NCBI GenBank assembly: GCA_002501085.1
Contig: DLRL01000030.1
Location: 1 to 28,505, forward strand
Direction: 5' to 3'
From: Gemmatimonadales bacterium UBA7889
GTDB lineage: Bacteria; Gemmatimonadota; Gemmatimonadetes; Longimicrobiales; Gaopeijiaceae
Length of the DNA: 28,505 bases
Numbering within the stretch: the stretch's first letter is position 1; each line of letters begins with the position of its first letter. The position numbers and the translations under genes are program-made. The notes beneath the pieces were generated by a model that ran no database searches, was not told the origin of the DNA, and worked only from the letters and a program-made list of their open reading frames with translations. This document shows positions 1 through 7,315 of the stretch, piece after piece.

Positions 1-153
1 CGAGTAGCGCTGCTGCTGGAAGAACACGAACTATGGAATGTGTTCTGGAGCATCGTTGTTGTCTCAGCATTGGGCACGTTCGTGGTCGGATGGTGGCTCA
101 TAAGAACAAAGCTACCACAGGCTCTGGACACGGGTTCAGGTCCAAATAGTTAG
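1..153 (+). CDS. C-terminal fragment of a membrane protein
   Basis: The first 50 codons run open in frame 1 and end at TAG (151-153); the start lies outside the window. The fragment has a charged Glu/His stretch, then one hydrophobic helix of about 20 residues (FWSIVVVSALGTFVVGWW), then a short polar tail with Arg and Lys, as expected for a last transmembrane segment with a cytoplasmic end. No family can be named from this much. It converges with the minus-strand operon that follows, 30 bases away. The frame is supported by composition and the clear membrane helix, not by homology. Confidence 0.55.
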   Translation, partial: RVALLLEEHELWNVFWSIVVVSALGTFVVGWWLIRTKLPQALDTGSGPNS

Positions 154-183
154 GGCCTGCAGCCAAAATTCAATTCAAGGCAA

Positions 184-627
184 TCACGATCCAAGGGTGG
201 CAAAGCACTGCACACCAAAACTCCCGACGGTCTTCTTGTCTGAAATCACAAGAACCGTGACTGGATTCTCCTCGACAACGATGCAATTCGAAGCCACCCC
301 GGCTATCTCTATGGAATACGCTCCCGGTGGAAGACCCCCGAACTCTGTGGTTGAGTTGACCTCTACGGACCGGGTCAGTGATCCGTCAATCACCACCTGA
401 TATCCGTTAGGATCCAACATTTCCCCATGCGACTGGATCAGGACCTCAATAGATCCAGGATTACCAAACCCCGTCGGCCCATCTCCACACCCGGAGCCCA
501 GCAACATGAGCATCGCACAGAGGAGGACTCTGATTCCCCGCTGAAGACCGCACACGGCAAGCCCATGCTTGGAGGGCGATAATCGGTCATGATTCTCTAC
601 CACTTCAGAAAAATCGGGCGCGAGCAT
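184..627 (-). CDS. Small PEGA-like exported lipoprotein
   Basis: A 147-residue product with a long N-terminal lead, a hydrophobic stretch and a lipobox-like LGSGC at about residues 43-47, predicting a lipid-anchored exported protein of roughly 100 mature residues. The mature part is one beta-rich domain: a Gly/Ser start, a tract reading GYQVVIDG, then GLPPGAYSIEIAGVASNC and a final VQC. This resembles PEGA-type carbohydrate/surface domains and is a layout I associate with Gemmatimonadota lipoproteins. Two conserved-looking Cys in the mature domain could form a disulfide. The gene starts 9 bases after the stop of the ABC binding-protein gene, so it is probably the last gene of that operon. No clear ribosome binding site precedes the ATG and the true start may lie further in. 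Function unknown; it may be unrelated to transport. Confidence 0.6.
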   Translation of the reverse strand: MLAPDFSEVVENHDRLSPSKHGLAVCGLQRGIRVLLCAMLMLLGSGCGDGPTGFGNPGSIEVLIQSHGEMLDPNGYQVVIDGSLTRSVEVNSTTEFGGLPPGAYSIEIAGVASNCIVVEENPVTVLVISDKKTVGSFGVQCFATLGS

Positions 628-636
628 GGTGCACGT

Positions 637-1881
637 CTAATTCGATCCCTCTAATCGCTGAATCACTTGCTCGATGTCAACTCCGGACTCGAGCCAATCA
701 GTGAGTCGTTCCGCATGTTCTCCATCGATGGTACGGGCGAGAAATGTGGCTCTCGTCCCTTGCCGCCTGTTGGTCGTGTACGTCAGCGGCGCACCAATCC
801 CCTGAAAACCATCCAAAGATTCTAGTGCTGCCACAAGTGACTCAGTAGTCAGGTCACGCCCAGCTCTCCGAAGTCCTTCGACAAGCGGTTCAGCATAACG
901 GAATCCGGAAAGGAAAAATTCGCTGGCCCGCTCCTCCGGCGCGATACGGGCACTCGCTTCCCGATACTGCTCAATGAGAGGGTGGGCTGAGTTAGCAAGT
1001 TCACCAATAGCCGCGAAAATCACGCCCTCCCATGCCCCCTCCGTCAGATCATACATTAGTTCTGTGTCGGCTAACACAGAGCTAGCTAGCCACTGCGGCT
1101 CATAACCAAGTCGTCCGACCGCACCGACAATGATCGTGGCATGACGGGGTGTTAGCCACATAAGAACAGCTTCAGCTCCGGATTCACGGAGCCGGACAGC
1201 GTGCGAACTAAGATCTGTGTCCGGAACCTCCACCGACACTGCTTCGGCCACGTTCAACCCATGTTTCTCCAGCGCGACCTGGGCACCTACAAGCCCACTC
1301 TCGCCAAAATCATCATTCTGATAGATCACTCCGATTCTGGTCTTACCTAATTCGTTGACCACGTAGTCGACCAACACCGCTGCTTCATCAAAGTATGGTG
1401 TGTACTGAGCAAATAAATATTTCCTTGGCGGATACGCCCAATGCGTAGCACCAGTAGCAGGGGAGACCCAGACGACCTCATTCTCCATGATATAATCAAC
1501 AACAGCGCGACCTGGAGCAGTGCCAACACCTGCAACAAAGGCAAACACACGGTCGCGTTCTACCATCTCACGTACAGCCGCCACTGTCCGTGAAGGCTGA
1601 TACGCATCATCACGAAGTACGAACTCAATCTGACGCCCGTGTATCCCACCCTGTTCATTGATCATCTCGAAATAGGCTTCGATACCTCGGCCCACAGCAC
1701 CCCAGAGTGCAGCGGGCCCAGTCAAGGGCCCCCAACTACCAATCACGATCGTATCGTCTGTGACACCACGAACACCGCCTTCGTCTATCGGCTCCGAGCA
1801 TCCGTACATACAGATAGAGGCAAAAACTAGAAAGGTCATCATCCGTGGCCGATACAGCTCATTTTTCCGGATCGACTTCAT
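637..1881 (-). CDS. livK: HAAT-type ABC transporter substrate-binding lipoprotein (LivK-like)
   Basis: A 414-residue periplasmic binding protein of the Peripla_BP_6/Leu-Ile-Val-binding family. The N-terminus has a hydrophobic signal ending in YGC (Cys28), so it is a lipoprotein. The mature protein opens with the family pattern IVIGSWGPLTGPAA, followed by INEQGGIHGRQIEFVLRDD, which builds the first lobe; IGVIYQNDDFGESG marks the second lobe. Such proteins capture amino acids, but relatives bind urea, amides, aromatic acids or short acids, so the ligand is open. It lies 11 bases after livF and ends the transporter part of the operon. Neighbouring CoA-dependent degradation genes suggest a carboxylic acid ligand (inference). 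An internal ATG pair at residues 14-15 is an alternative start, but the first ATG gives a better basic n-region. The symbol denotes family, not proven substrate. Confidence 0.85.
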   Translation of the reverse strand: MKSIRKNELYRPRMMTFLVFASICMYGCSEPIDEGGVRGVTDDTIVIGSWGPLTGPAALWGAVGRGIEAYFEMINEQGGIHGRQIEFVLRDDAYQPSRTVAAVREMVERDRVFAFVAGVGTAPGRAVVDYIMENEVVWVSPATGATHWAYPPRKYLFAQYTPYFDEAAVLVDYVVNELGKTRIGVIYQNDDFGESGLVGAQVALEKHGLNVAEAVSVEVPDTDLSSHAVRLRESGAEAVLMWLTPRHATIIVGAVGRLGYEPQWLASSVLADTELMYDLTEGAWEGVIFAAIGELANSAHPLIEQYREASARIAPEERASEFFLSGFRYAEPLVEGLRRAGRDLTTESLVAALESLDGFQGIGAPLTYTTNRRQGTRATFLARTIDGEHAERLTDWLESGVDIEQVIQRLEGSN

Positions 1882-1892
1882 CTTAAGACTCT

Positions 1893-2642
1893 CTATTTAA
1901 TTGGCAGCGACGGGGCACCCATGTATAGCTCCTCCACCTCTGCATTGTCGACAAGGTCAGAAGCCGACCCGGCTACGACTAATTCTCCACTATCCAAAAC
2001 CAACCCCTCGTCAGCAACAGCCAGTGCCATGCGAGCGTTTTGTTCCACGAGCAGAACTGTGACACCCTCATCTCGTATCTGCGAGATGATGTCGAACACT
2101 TGCCGCACCAGAATCGGAGCCAGGCCGAGTGACGGCTCGTCAAGAAGTAGAAGCCGAGGTCCGTTCATCAGAGCACGTCCTATCGCCAACATTTGCTGCT
2201 CTCCACCGGAGAGTGTACCCGCGGCCTGGCTCTGCCGCTCTGCCAAGAGAGGGAAAAAGTCGCACACACGCTCAAGAGCTTTCTTAGTAGAGAGCTGATC
2301 TTTTTGGACATACGCGCCGACCTTCAGATTCTCCCAAACGGTAAGCTCACTAAAGATCCGACGGCCCTCGGGAACGTAGGAAATACCAGATCTAACGATC
2401 CGCTCGGTAGCCATCCGGTCAATCCGGGTACCTTGGAAGGAAATCTGTCCATTCTTCGGCTGGCCTTCTAGGACTCCTAAGATCGTGTTCAATAGGGTGC
2501 TTTTACCTGCACCGTTGTTGCCCAGGATTACCGTAATGCTGCCTTCAGGCACCGTAAGGGAAACATCAGACAGCGCACGCAGTGATCCATGCCACGTCTC
2601 TACTGCATTGAGTTCTAGGAGAACCTCTGGGTGCTTATCCAT
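1893..2642 (-). CDS. livF: HAAT ABC transporter ATP-binding protein (LivF)
   Basis: A 249-residue ABC ATPase, the LivF half of the heterodimeric nucleotide-binding pair. Walker A is GNNGAGKST (residues 41-49), the signature is LSGGEQQ (144-150) and Walker B is LLLLDEP with Asp168 and Glu169. The switch His is absent; the region reads LLVEQN, as is normal for LivF. YVPEGRRIF near residue 90 is the LivF-specific Q-loop neighbourhood. It acts on the cytoplasmic face, hydrolysing ATP to drive import through LivH/LivM. The start overlaps the end of livG by 8 bases, indicating coupled translation. Length is typical of the family (about 235-250). Confidence 0.93.
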   Translation of the reverse strand: MDKHPEVLLELNAVETWHGSLRALSDVSLTVPEGSITVILGNNGAGKSTLLNTILGVLEGQPKNGQISFQGTRIDRMATERIVRSGISYVPEGRRIFSELTVWENLKVGAYVQKDQLSTKKALERVCDFFPLLAERQSQAAGTLSGGEQQMLAIGRALMNGPRLLLLDEPSLGLAPILVRQVFDIISQIRDEGVTVLLVEQNARMALAVADEGLVLDSGELVVAGSASDLVDNAEVEELYMGAPSLPIK

Positions 2643-3405
2643 CGCCGAGATACGCCTTGATAACCTCGGGATGCTGCCGAATCTCTTCAGGAGCCCCTTG
2701 TGCTATCGGTTTTCCAAAGTTCAGGGCCAGAACACGATCTGCCAGACCAATCGCAAGCTGCACGTGGTGCTCAATCAATAGGATTGTCACACCCAGTTCT
2801 GCACGCAATTCTCGCATACGCTCAGCAACTTCTGCACGCTCATCCGCATTCATACCAGCAGATGGTTCATCTACCAGTAAAAGCTTTGGCTCCATAGCAA
2901 GAGCACGAGCTAATTCCACACGCTTTTGTGTACCATAAGGCAATTCACCCACTGGTCGATCGCGCACTTGAACTAGATCAAGAAGTTCAATAATCCACTG
3001 GACACGCTCGCGGTTCTCTGTCTCCTCTCTAGCTGCACTTGTGGCGCGGCCCAACATAGCCACACCACTCCAAACACCACTGTGCATGTGCTGGTGTCGA
3101 CCGAGCATAAGGTTGTCGATTGTGGTCTCTGTGCTGAAGAGTTCGATATTCTGAAAGGTCCGTGCTATGCCGAGACGCGCTATGTGGTGAGGAGCTAATC
3201 CGGAGATGCCCTCACCCTCAAAGTAGATTTTTCCTGCCGTCGGTTGATAAATACCGCTGATACAGTTGAAGGCTGTGGATTTCCCAGAACCGTTTGGACC
3301 AATGATCGAAAAAATCATCCCTTGATCCACCTCAAAAGAGACATCATCAAGCGCAGTCAAACCTCCGAAGCGCATTGTGAGGCCATCGACAGCAAAAAAG
3401 CTCAT
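2635..3405 (-). CDS. livG: HAAT ABC transporter ATP-binding protein (LivG)
   Basis: A 256-residue ABC ATPase of the LivG subgroup. Walker A is GPNGSGKST (36-44). The signature has the LivG form LPYGTQKR (about 155-162) in place of LSGGQ, Walker B has Asp179-Glu180, and the switch His lies in LLIEHH. ARTFQNIELF (81-90) is the LivG Q-loop. The C-terminal tail with HPEVIKAYLG is also typical of LivG. It pairs with LivF in the cytoplasm. The gene begins 3 bases after livH stops and its end overlaps livF, so the four transporter genes are a single translation unit. Nothing is truncated and all catalytic motifs are intact. Confidence 0.93.
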   Translation of the reverse strand: MSFFAVDGLTMRFGGLTALDDVSFEVDQGMIFSIIGPNGSGKSTAFNCISGIYQPTAGKIYFEGEGISGLAPHHIARLGIARTFQNIELFSTETTIDNLMLGRHQHMHSGVWSGVAMLGRATSAAREETENRERVQWIIELLDLVQVRDRPVGELPYGTQKRVELARALAMEPKLLLVDEPSAGMNADERAEVAERMRELRAELGVTILLIEHHVQLAIGLADRVLALNFGKPIAQGAPEEIRQHPEVIKAYLGDG

Positions 3406-3408
3406 TGC

Positions 3409-4281
3409 TCAGACCTTTCTCTCATGGTGGCGGCCAAAGAGACCAGAGGGTCTGAACCAGAGCACGATAACGATGATCAGGAACGCCACAACGGACTTGA
3501 ATTCCACCGAGATATAAGCTCCGAAGAGATTTTCGATAACTCCCAGTAGATAGCCACCAAGCACCGCGCCAACGGGAGTATTCAATCCCCCAAGAACGGC
3601 AGCAGCGAAACCCTTTAGTAGGGCATCCCACATCAACGTAGGATCAAGCGTAATCAGTGGTGCCGTGAGCAGGGCCGCCACGGTACCAATTACAGAACTA
3701 ATGCCGAACGTGAGACCAACAACCGCACGGGCTGGTACGCCATTGATACGCGCAGCGATCGGATCTTGTTGCGTTGCCTGCATCGCGACGCCGAGCTTAG
3801 TGAAACGGAAGAACGCAAAAACCAATAGCATCAGTATCCCGGCAATCAAGATCGTGGCCACACTAAGAGTGCTGATCGAAACACTCCCAAACCTTATGAC
3901 TTCATTCGCTGAAACGGGGAACGGAAACTGACGTTGGTCGGCACCCCATTTCCAACCCGCGAAACCGAAAAGGGCCAAAGTGAAACCCAGAGTCATGATG
4001 ATCAGGTTCAGGTGCGTAGGCTTCCGCATACGCCTGAGTAGGAGCACCTCAAATCCAACCCCAAGAAGAAAGGCGAATACGAGAGCCGCACCAAAGGCAA
4101 AGATGAACCCCGTTTCGAAGTCGGTTAGAAACATGTAGGCGATAAAGGCCGATACCATAGCCATATCACCCTGGGCAAAGTTCGGGACCTCGGTAGTCTT
4201 GTATGTGATGACCAAGGCAAGCGCCATCAGGGCATAGATGCTTCCTGCTGAAAGTCCGCTTGCTAAGACTTGTGGCAGCAC
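3409..4281 (-). CDS. livH: HAAT ABC transporter permease (LivH)
   Basis: A 290-residue integral membrane permease with about eight hydrophobic segments and the LivH start pattern LASGLSAGSIYALMALALV. The conserved cytoplasmic coupling segment containing GVAMQATQQDPIAARING (about residues 165-182) contacts the ATPases. It ends with the usual WFRPSGLFG motif. The start codon is GTG and lies 3 bases after the livM stop, so it probably relies on coupled translation. It forms the translocation channel with LivM. Substrate cannot be read from the sequence. Confidence 0.92.
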   Translation of the reverse strand: MLPQVLASGLSAGSIYALMALALVITYKTTEVPNFAQGDMAMVSAFIAYMFLTDFETGFIFAFGAALVFAFLLGVGFEVLLLRRMRKPTHLNLIIMTLGFTLALFGFAGWKWGADQRQFPFPVSANEVIRFGSVSISTLSVATILIAGILMLLVFAFFRFTKLGVAMQATQQDPIAARINGVPARAVVGLTFGISSVIGTVAALLTAPLITLDPTLMWDALLKGFAAAVLGGLNTPVGAVLGGYLLGVIENLFGAYISVEFKSVVAFLIIVIVLWFRPSGLFGRHHERKV

Positions 4282-4284
4282 GGG

Positions 4285-5400
4285 TTAATCGGCTCCAGAC
4301 CCAGATCGACTCAATTCGGCATCAGCACTTTTCGAATATTTCATGGTATCCAGTGCCCTAATCCAGAGCCCGTACAAGCCTCGAGGTTCAAGAAGGATCG
4401 TGAACACAATCAACATTCCTGTTACTACCCACCCGAAGTTTGGAAGGCCAACCGTTGACATAAAGCGTGCAGAGAAGCCTTCAAGAGCTGGACCGAGGAC
4501 GGGTAACTCCTGAAAGGCATCCATTTCCAAATTCAAGTATCCCATGACAATGCTGCCAAGAACTGCACCGGTAATCGAGCTAAGACCCCCGAATACCACC
4601 ATCGCTAAAAACATTAGAGAAAGTGTGAACGTAAAAACGCCTGGGCTGATGAATCCTGTCATGAGTGCGAGCAAGCCCCCGGCGACGCCTGTCAGAGCAG
4701 CGCTTACTGCGAAGCTGAGCGTTTTATAGTAGGCAACATCCACACCCATCGTGGCGGCAGCAATCTCGCTGTCCCTGATGGCCCGGAACGCCCGTCCGAC
4801 ACGAGTGACAGAAAGGTTCCGCACACCAAGTGCTAACACGAACGTGATACCAACGATCACATAGTACTTGCTAACGTCTCCCGATAATGGGAACGGGCCG
4901 ACCATAGCATCTGGTACCACCAGCCCCATGTGTCCCCCAAACAACGCCGAGTGACCAATGATTTGTGTAACTGCTAAGCCAAAACCCAGGGTAGCAATCG
5001 CGAGATACGGCCCTGCCAGTCTTAACGCTGGCAACCCCAGTAGGAAGCCGAAAAATGCTGAGACACACCCTGCCATGACCAAGGCAATAGGGAACGGCAC
5101 CGCAAGCCTGGTCATGAGAAGCACCATCGTGTAAGCACCTATAGCTAGAAACCCGGCATGCCCAAGCGAAACCTGTCCTGTGTAACCCACGAGCACATTC
5201 ATTCCAAGCCCAACAATCACAAAAACCGCCATATAGTTGAGCGTAAAAACACGGTAGCCTGGTAGCAGGAGAGGTAGAGAGACAAGCACTACCAGCAGGA
5301 GGGCCAGTTTTATCCAAGACCCTCTTGCAGTGAAGAGTTGGATATCCTCGTAATGGTCCCGAGTTGGTTCGATCACCACATCAATGTGTCGGTCGTTCAA
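4285..5400 (-). CDS. livM: HAAT ABC transporter permease (LivM)
   Basis: A 371-residue permease with a hydrophilic N-terminal lead of about 30 residues, then roughly ten membrane segments. The LivM hallmarks GMNVLVGYTGQVSLGHAGF (about 67-85) and RAFRAIRDSEIAAATMG (the coupling segment) are present, with a C-terminal LEPRGLYG. The start is TTG and its first bases overlap the TGA stop of the acyl-CoA dehydrogenase (TTGA at 5397-5400); no ATG is available before the membrane domain and no strong Shine-Dalgarno site is seen, so translation is probably coupled to the dehydrogenase. This ties transport and oxidation genes into one unit. Confidence 0.9.
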   Translation of the reverse strand: MNDRHIDVVIEPTRDHYEDIQLFTARGSWIKLALLLVVLVSLPLLLPGYRVFTLNYMAVFVIVGLGMNVLVGYTGQVSLGHAGFLAIGAYTMVLLMTRLAVPFPIALVMAGCVSAFFGFLLGLPALRLAGPYLAIATLGFGLAVTQIIGHSALFGGHMGLVVPDAMVGPFPLSGDVSKYYVIVGITFVLALGVRNLSVTRVGRAFRAIRDSEIAAATMGVDVAYYKTLSFAVSAALTGVAGGLLALMTGFISPGVFTFTLSLMFLAMVVFGGLSSITGAVLGSIVMGYLNLEMDAFQELPVLGPALEGFSARFMSTVGLPNFGWVVTGMLIVFTILLEPRGLYGLWIRALDTMKYSKSADAELSRSGSGAD

Positions 5401-7184
5401 GTGAAGACCGGAAGCCCCCCATCCTGCAGGAGCACCTTTGCAACTCTCGCTCTGTAGACGATCAGGCCCACCGGAAGTGGCAGCCAGCCGTCCAGTTTCC
5501 TGAGTTGTTCGGCAAGTCCTGGACCGCTGAATAAAGCCGCCAAGATTTCGTTTGCTTCCTGGCGGATGCGGTCTACTGCATGGATAAAGTAGATCTGCTC
5601 AAGGTCTTCATATAACTCCATACCATCCAAGCTACTTCCGGAGAAACCCTTGGAAATCCTTAAGAACACACTTTCCGTTGCAAAAATTTCAATGGCTATA
5701 TCCGCTAGACTAGCCATCAATTGTTGGTTCTCTGCATCAAACATCCGCTCTCGCTGGACCGCGGCGCATACCTCAGCGGTAAGATGCCGGTAGACGCTCT
5801 TAAGGTTTGCGATATCTAAGTGACGTGAGCCTGAGCCTAAGGCTGCATCACAACTCACCGCAGACAGGGAATCGTCCGTCTGGTCTTGAATTCCACTAAG
5901 GTCCAGCCGCCCCGACCATGAGCGGCGCAGAATCGCCCGCTGTGCATAAAGACGGCAGATCTCGTTCGTGCCCTCATAGATACGAGCAATTCGAGAGTCT
6001 CGGTACATTCGGGCAGGCGGGTATTCCTCGCTGAAACCGTAGCCACCAAAAACCTGGACTGCTTCATCGGCAAGATGATTATAGGCTTCGGAGGTGTGGA
6101 CCTTTGCCATAGCGCACTCCACCGAAAATTCAGAGAGCATCGCCAATTTATCGTCGAGAGTTGGTCGAGCATTTCCGGCCTTAGCCTCCAATGCTTGGTA
6201 AACCAACCCTGATGTTCGATACGCAACTGATTCCGCGGCATATGCGCGCGCAGCCATGTCAGCGAGCTTTCTTTGGATTAATCCGAACTCGCCAATCGGT
6301 CGACCGAACTGGGTACGCTCTGCAGCATAACGCGAGGCGACTTCGACCGCGGCCCGTGCTCCAGAAGCGCTATTCGTGGCCAGCTTTAGCCGACCCATAT
6401 TGAGCGTACAAAACGCCACCTTGTGTCCCTTCCCAACCTCACCCAAGAGATTTTGGATTGGGATATGGACGTTTTCAAGTGAGAGTGCAGCAACGGAAGA
6501 GCCATGCTGCCCGAGTAGATGCTCATTCGCTCCTATCTCAAGACCCTCGCTGGACCGCTCCAACACGAACGCTGTGAAGTGTTCACCGTCAACCTGAGCG
6601 AAAAGGATGAAAATGTCTGCCCACCCTGCGTTTGTGATCCACTGCTTACCGCCATTCACTACGTAGTGCGTGCCCGTATCATCCAAAACGGCCTTAGTTG
6701 TGATGTTCATCGCGTCTGATCCGGTGCCGGGCTCAGTCAATGCGAATGCGGATAGCATCTCTCCATTCATACAGGGCACGAGATAACGCTCTCTCTGCTC
6801 TTCTGTAGCAAAATTGATAAGAGGAAGCATTCCGATCCCTTGGTGCCCGAAAACGAGAGAGCCCAAACTTCCGAGTTTGGCACGGATCGAGCACATCCCG
6901 GTGACAGCGAGCACATTAAGATCGAGTCCCCCAAATTCCTCCGGAACCTCTGCCATAAAGATCCCGAGGTCGGCAGCCTTCCGAAAAAGCTCTAGGCCTA
7001 TATCCGTATCACCCTGTTCAAGCGCTTCTAGGTGGTGGGCGACCTCTCTCTCCGCAAAATCTGAGAAGGCCTGCATGAGCATCCGCTCTTCATCTCCAAG
7101 ATCCTCAGGGGTCACAACCTCTTCGGGATCGGTGTTATAGAGCAGAAAACCCGCACCGAAAGGCTGGATCTTAGTTTCCATCAT
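5397..7184 (-). CDS. Acyl-CoA dehydrogenase, long form (FAD)
   Basis: A 595-residue flavin acyl-CoA dehydrogenase that introduces the 2,3 double bond of an acyl-CoA. Family motifs are FALTEPGTGSDA (147-158), FGGYGF (379-384) and RIYEGTNEI (401-409), whose Glu404 matches the catalytic base of medium/very-long-chain enzymes. A C-terminal extension of about 170 residues follows the core, as in VLCAD/FadE-like long forms rather than the 380-residue short-chain type. Electrons would pass to ETF. It is the first gene of the minus-strand operon, directly overlapping livM, and faces the beta-oxidation operon across a 131-base gap. The start is one of two adjacent ATGs with no obvious Shine-Dalgarno site. 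Exact substrate unknown; long or aryl-substituted acyl groups are plausible. Confidence 0.92.
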   Translation of the reverse strand: MMETKIQPFGAGFLLYNTDPEEVVTPEDLGDEERMLMQAFSDFAEREVAHHLEALEQGDTDIGLELFRKAADLGIFMAEVPEEFGGLDLNVLAVTGMCSIRAKLGSLGSLVFGHQGIGMLPLINFATEEQRERYLVPCMNGEMLSAFALTEPGTGSDAMNITTKAVLDDTGTHYVVNGGKQWITNAGWADIFILFAQVDGEHFTAFVLERSSEGLEIGANEHLLGQHGSSVAALSLENVHIPIQNLLGEVGKGHKVAFCTLNMGRLKLATNSASGARAAVEVASRYAAERTQFGRPIGEFGLIQRKLADMAARAYAAESVAYRTSGLVYQALEAKAGNARPTLDDKLAMLSEFSVECAMAKVHTSEAYNHLADEAVQVFGGYGFSEEYPPARMYRDSRIARIYEGTNEICRLYAQRAILRRSWSGRLDLSGIQDQTDDSLSAVSCDAALGSGSRHLDIANLKSVYRHLTAEVCAAVQRERMFDAENQQLMASLADIAIEIFATESVFLRISKGFSGSSLDGMELYEDLEQIYFIHAVDRIRQEANEILAALFSGPGLAEQLRKLDGWLPLPVGLIVYRARVAKVLLQDGGLPVFT

Positions 7185-7315
7185 CAGTCCGATAAGAGCA
7201 CCTCTATAAGCGTGCCGGGTTGCATAGGAGCGGCCCCCATGCTATCCGAATCCTATGCAGACGGCCACTGCCAGATGCCAGACAGCTATTAGCAACCCCA
7301 AACCAAGGTCCCCAT
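7185..7315. promoter_or_regulatory. Divergent intergenic control region for uptake and beta-oxidation operons
   Basis: These 131 bases separate the two opposing operons and must hold both promoters. The clearest structure is a perfect inverted repeat, TGCATAGGA (7221-7229) and TCCTATGCA (7251-7259), centred near 7240. Promoter boxes are not convincing; the best plus-strand pair is TTGCAT (7220-7225) with TATCCG 17 bases later, overlapping the repeat. AAGG at 7305-7308 is the likely ribosome binding site for the plus-strand gene. Confidence 0.5.

Noticed and set aside
4871..5317. Reverse-frame open frame inside livM coding for 148 residues
   Set aside because: Composition is Cys/Arg/Trp-rich without domain character and it overlaps a well-supported permease gene.
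7220..7315. TTG-initiated extension of the multifunctional beta-oxidation protein
   Set aside because: It would cover the inverted repeat and control region, has no family character, and ATG 7316 has a suitable ribosome binding site.
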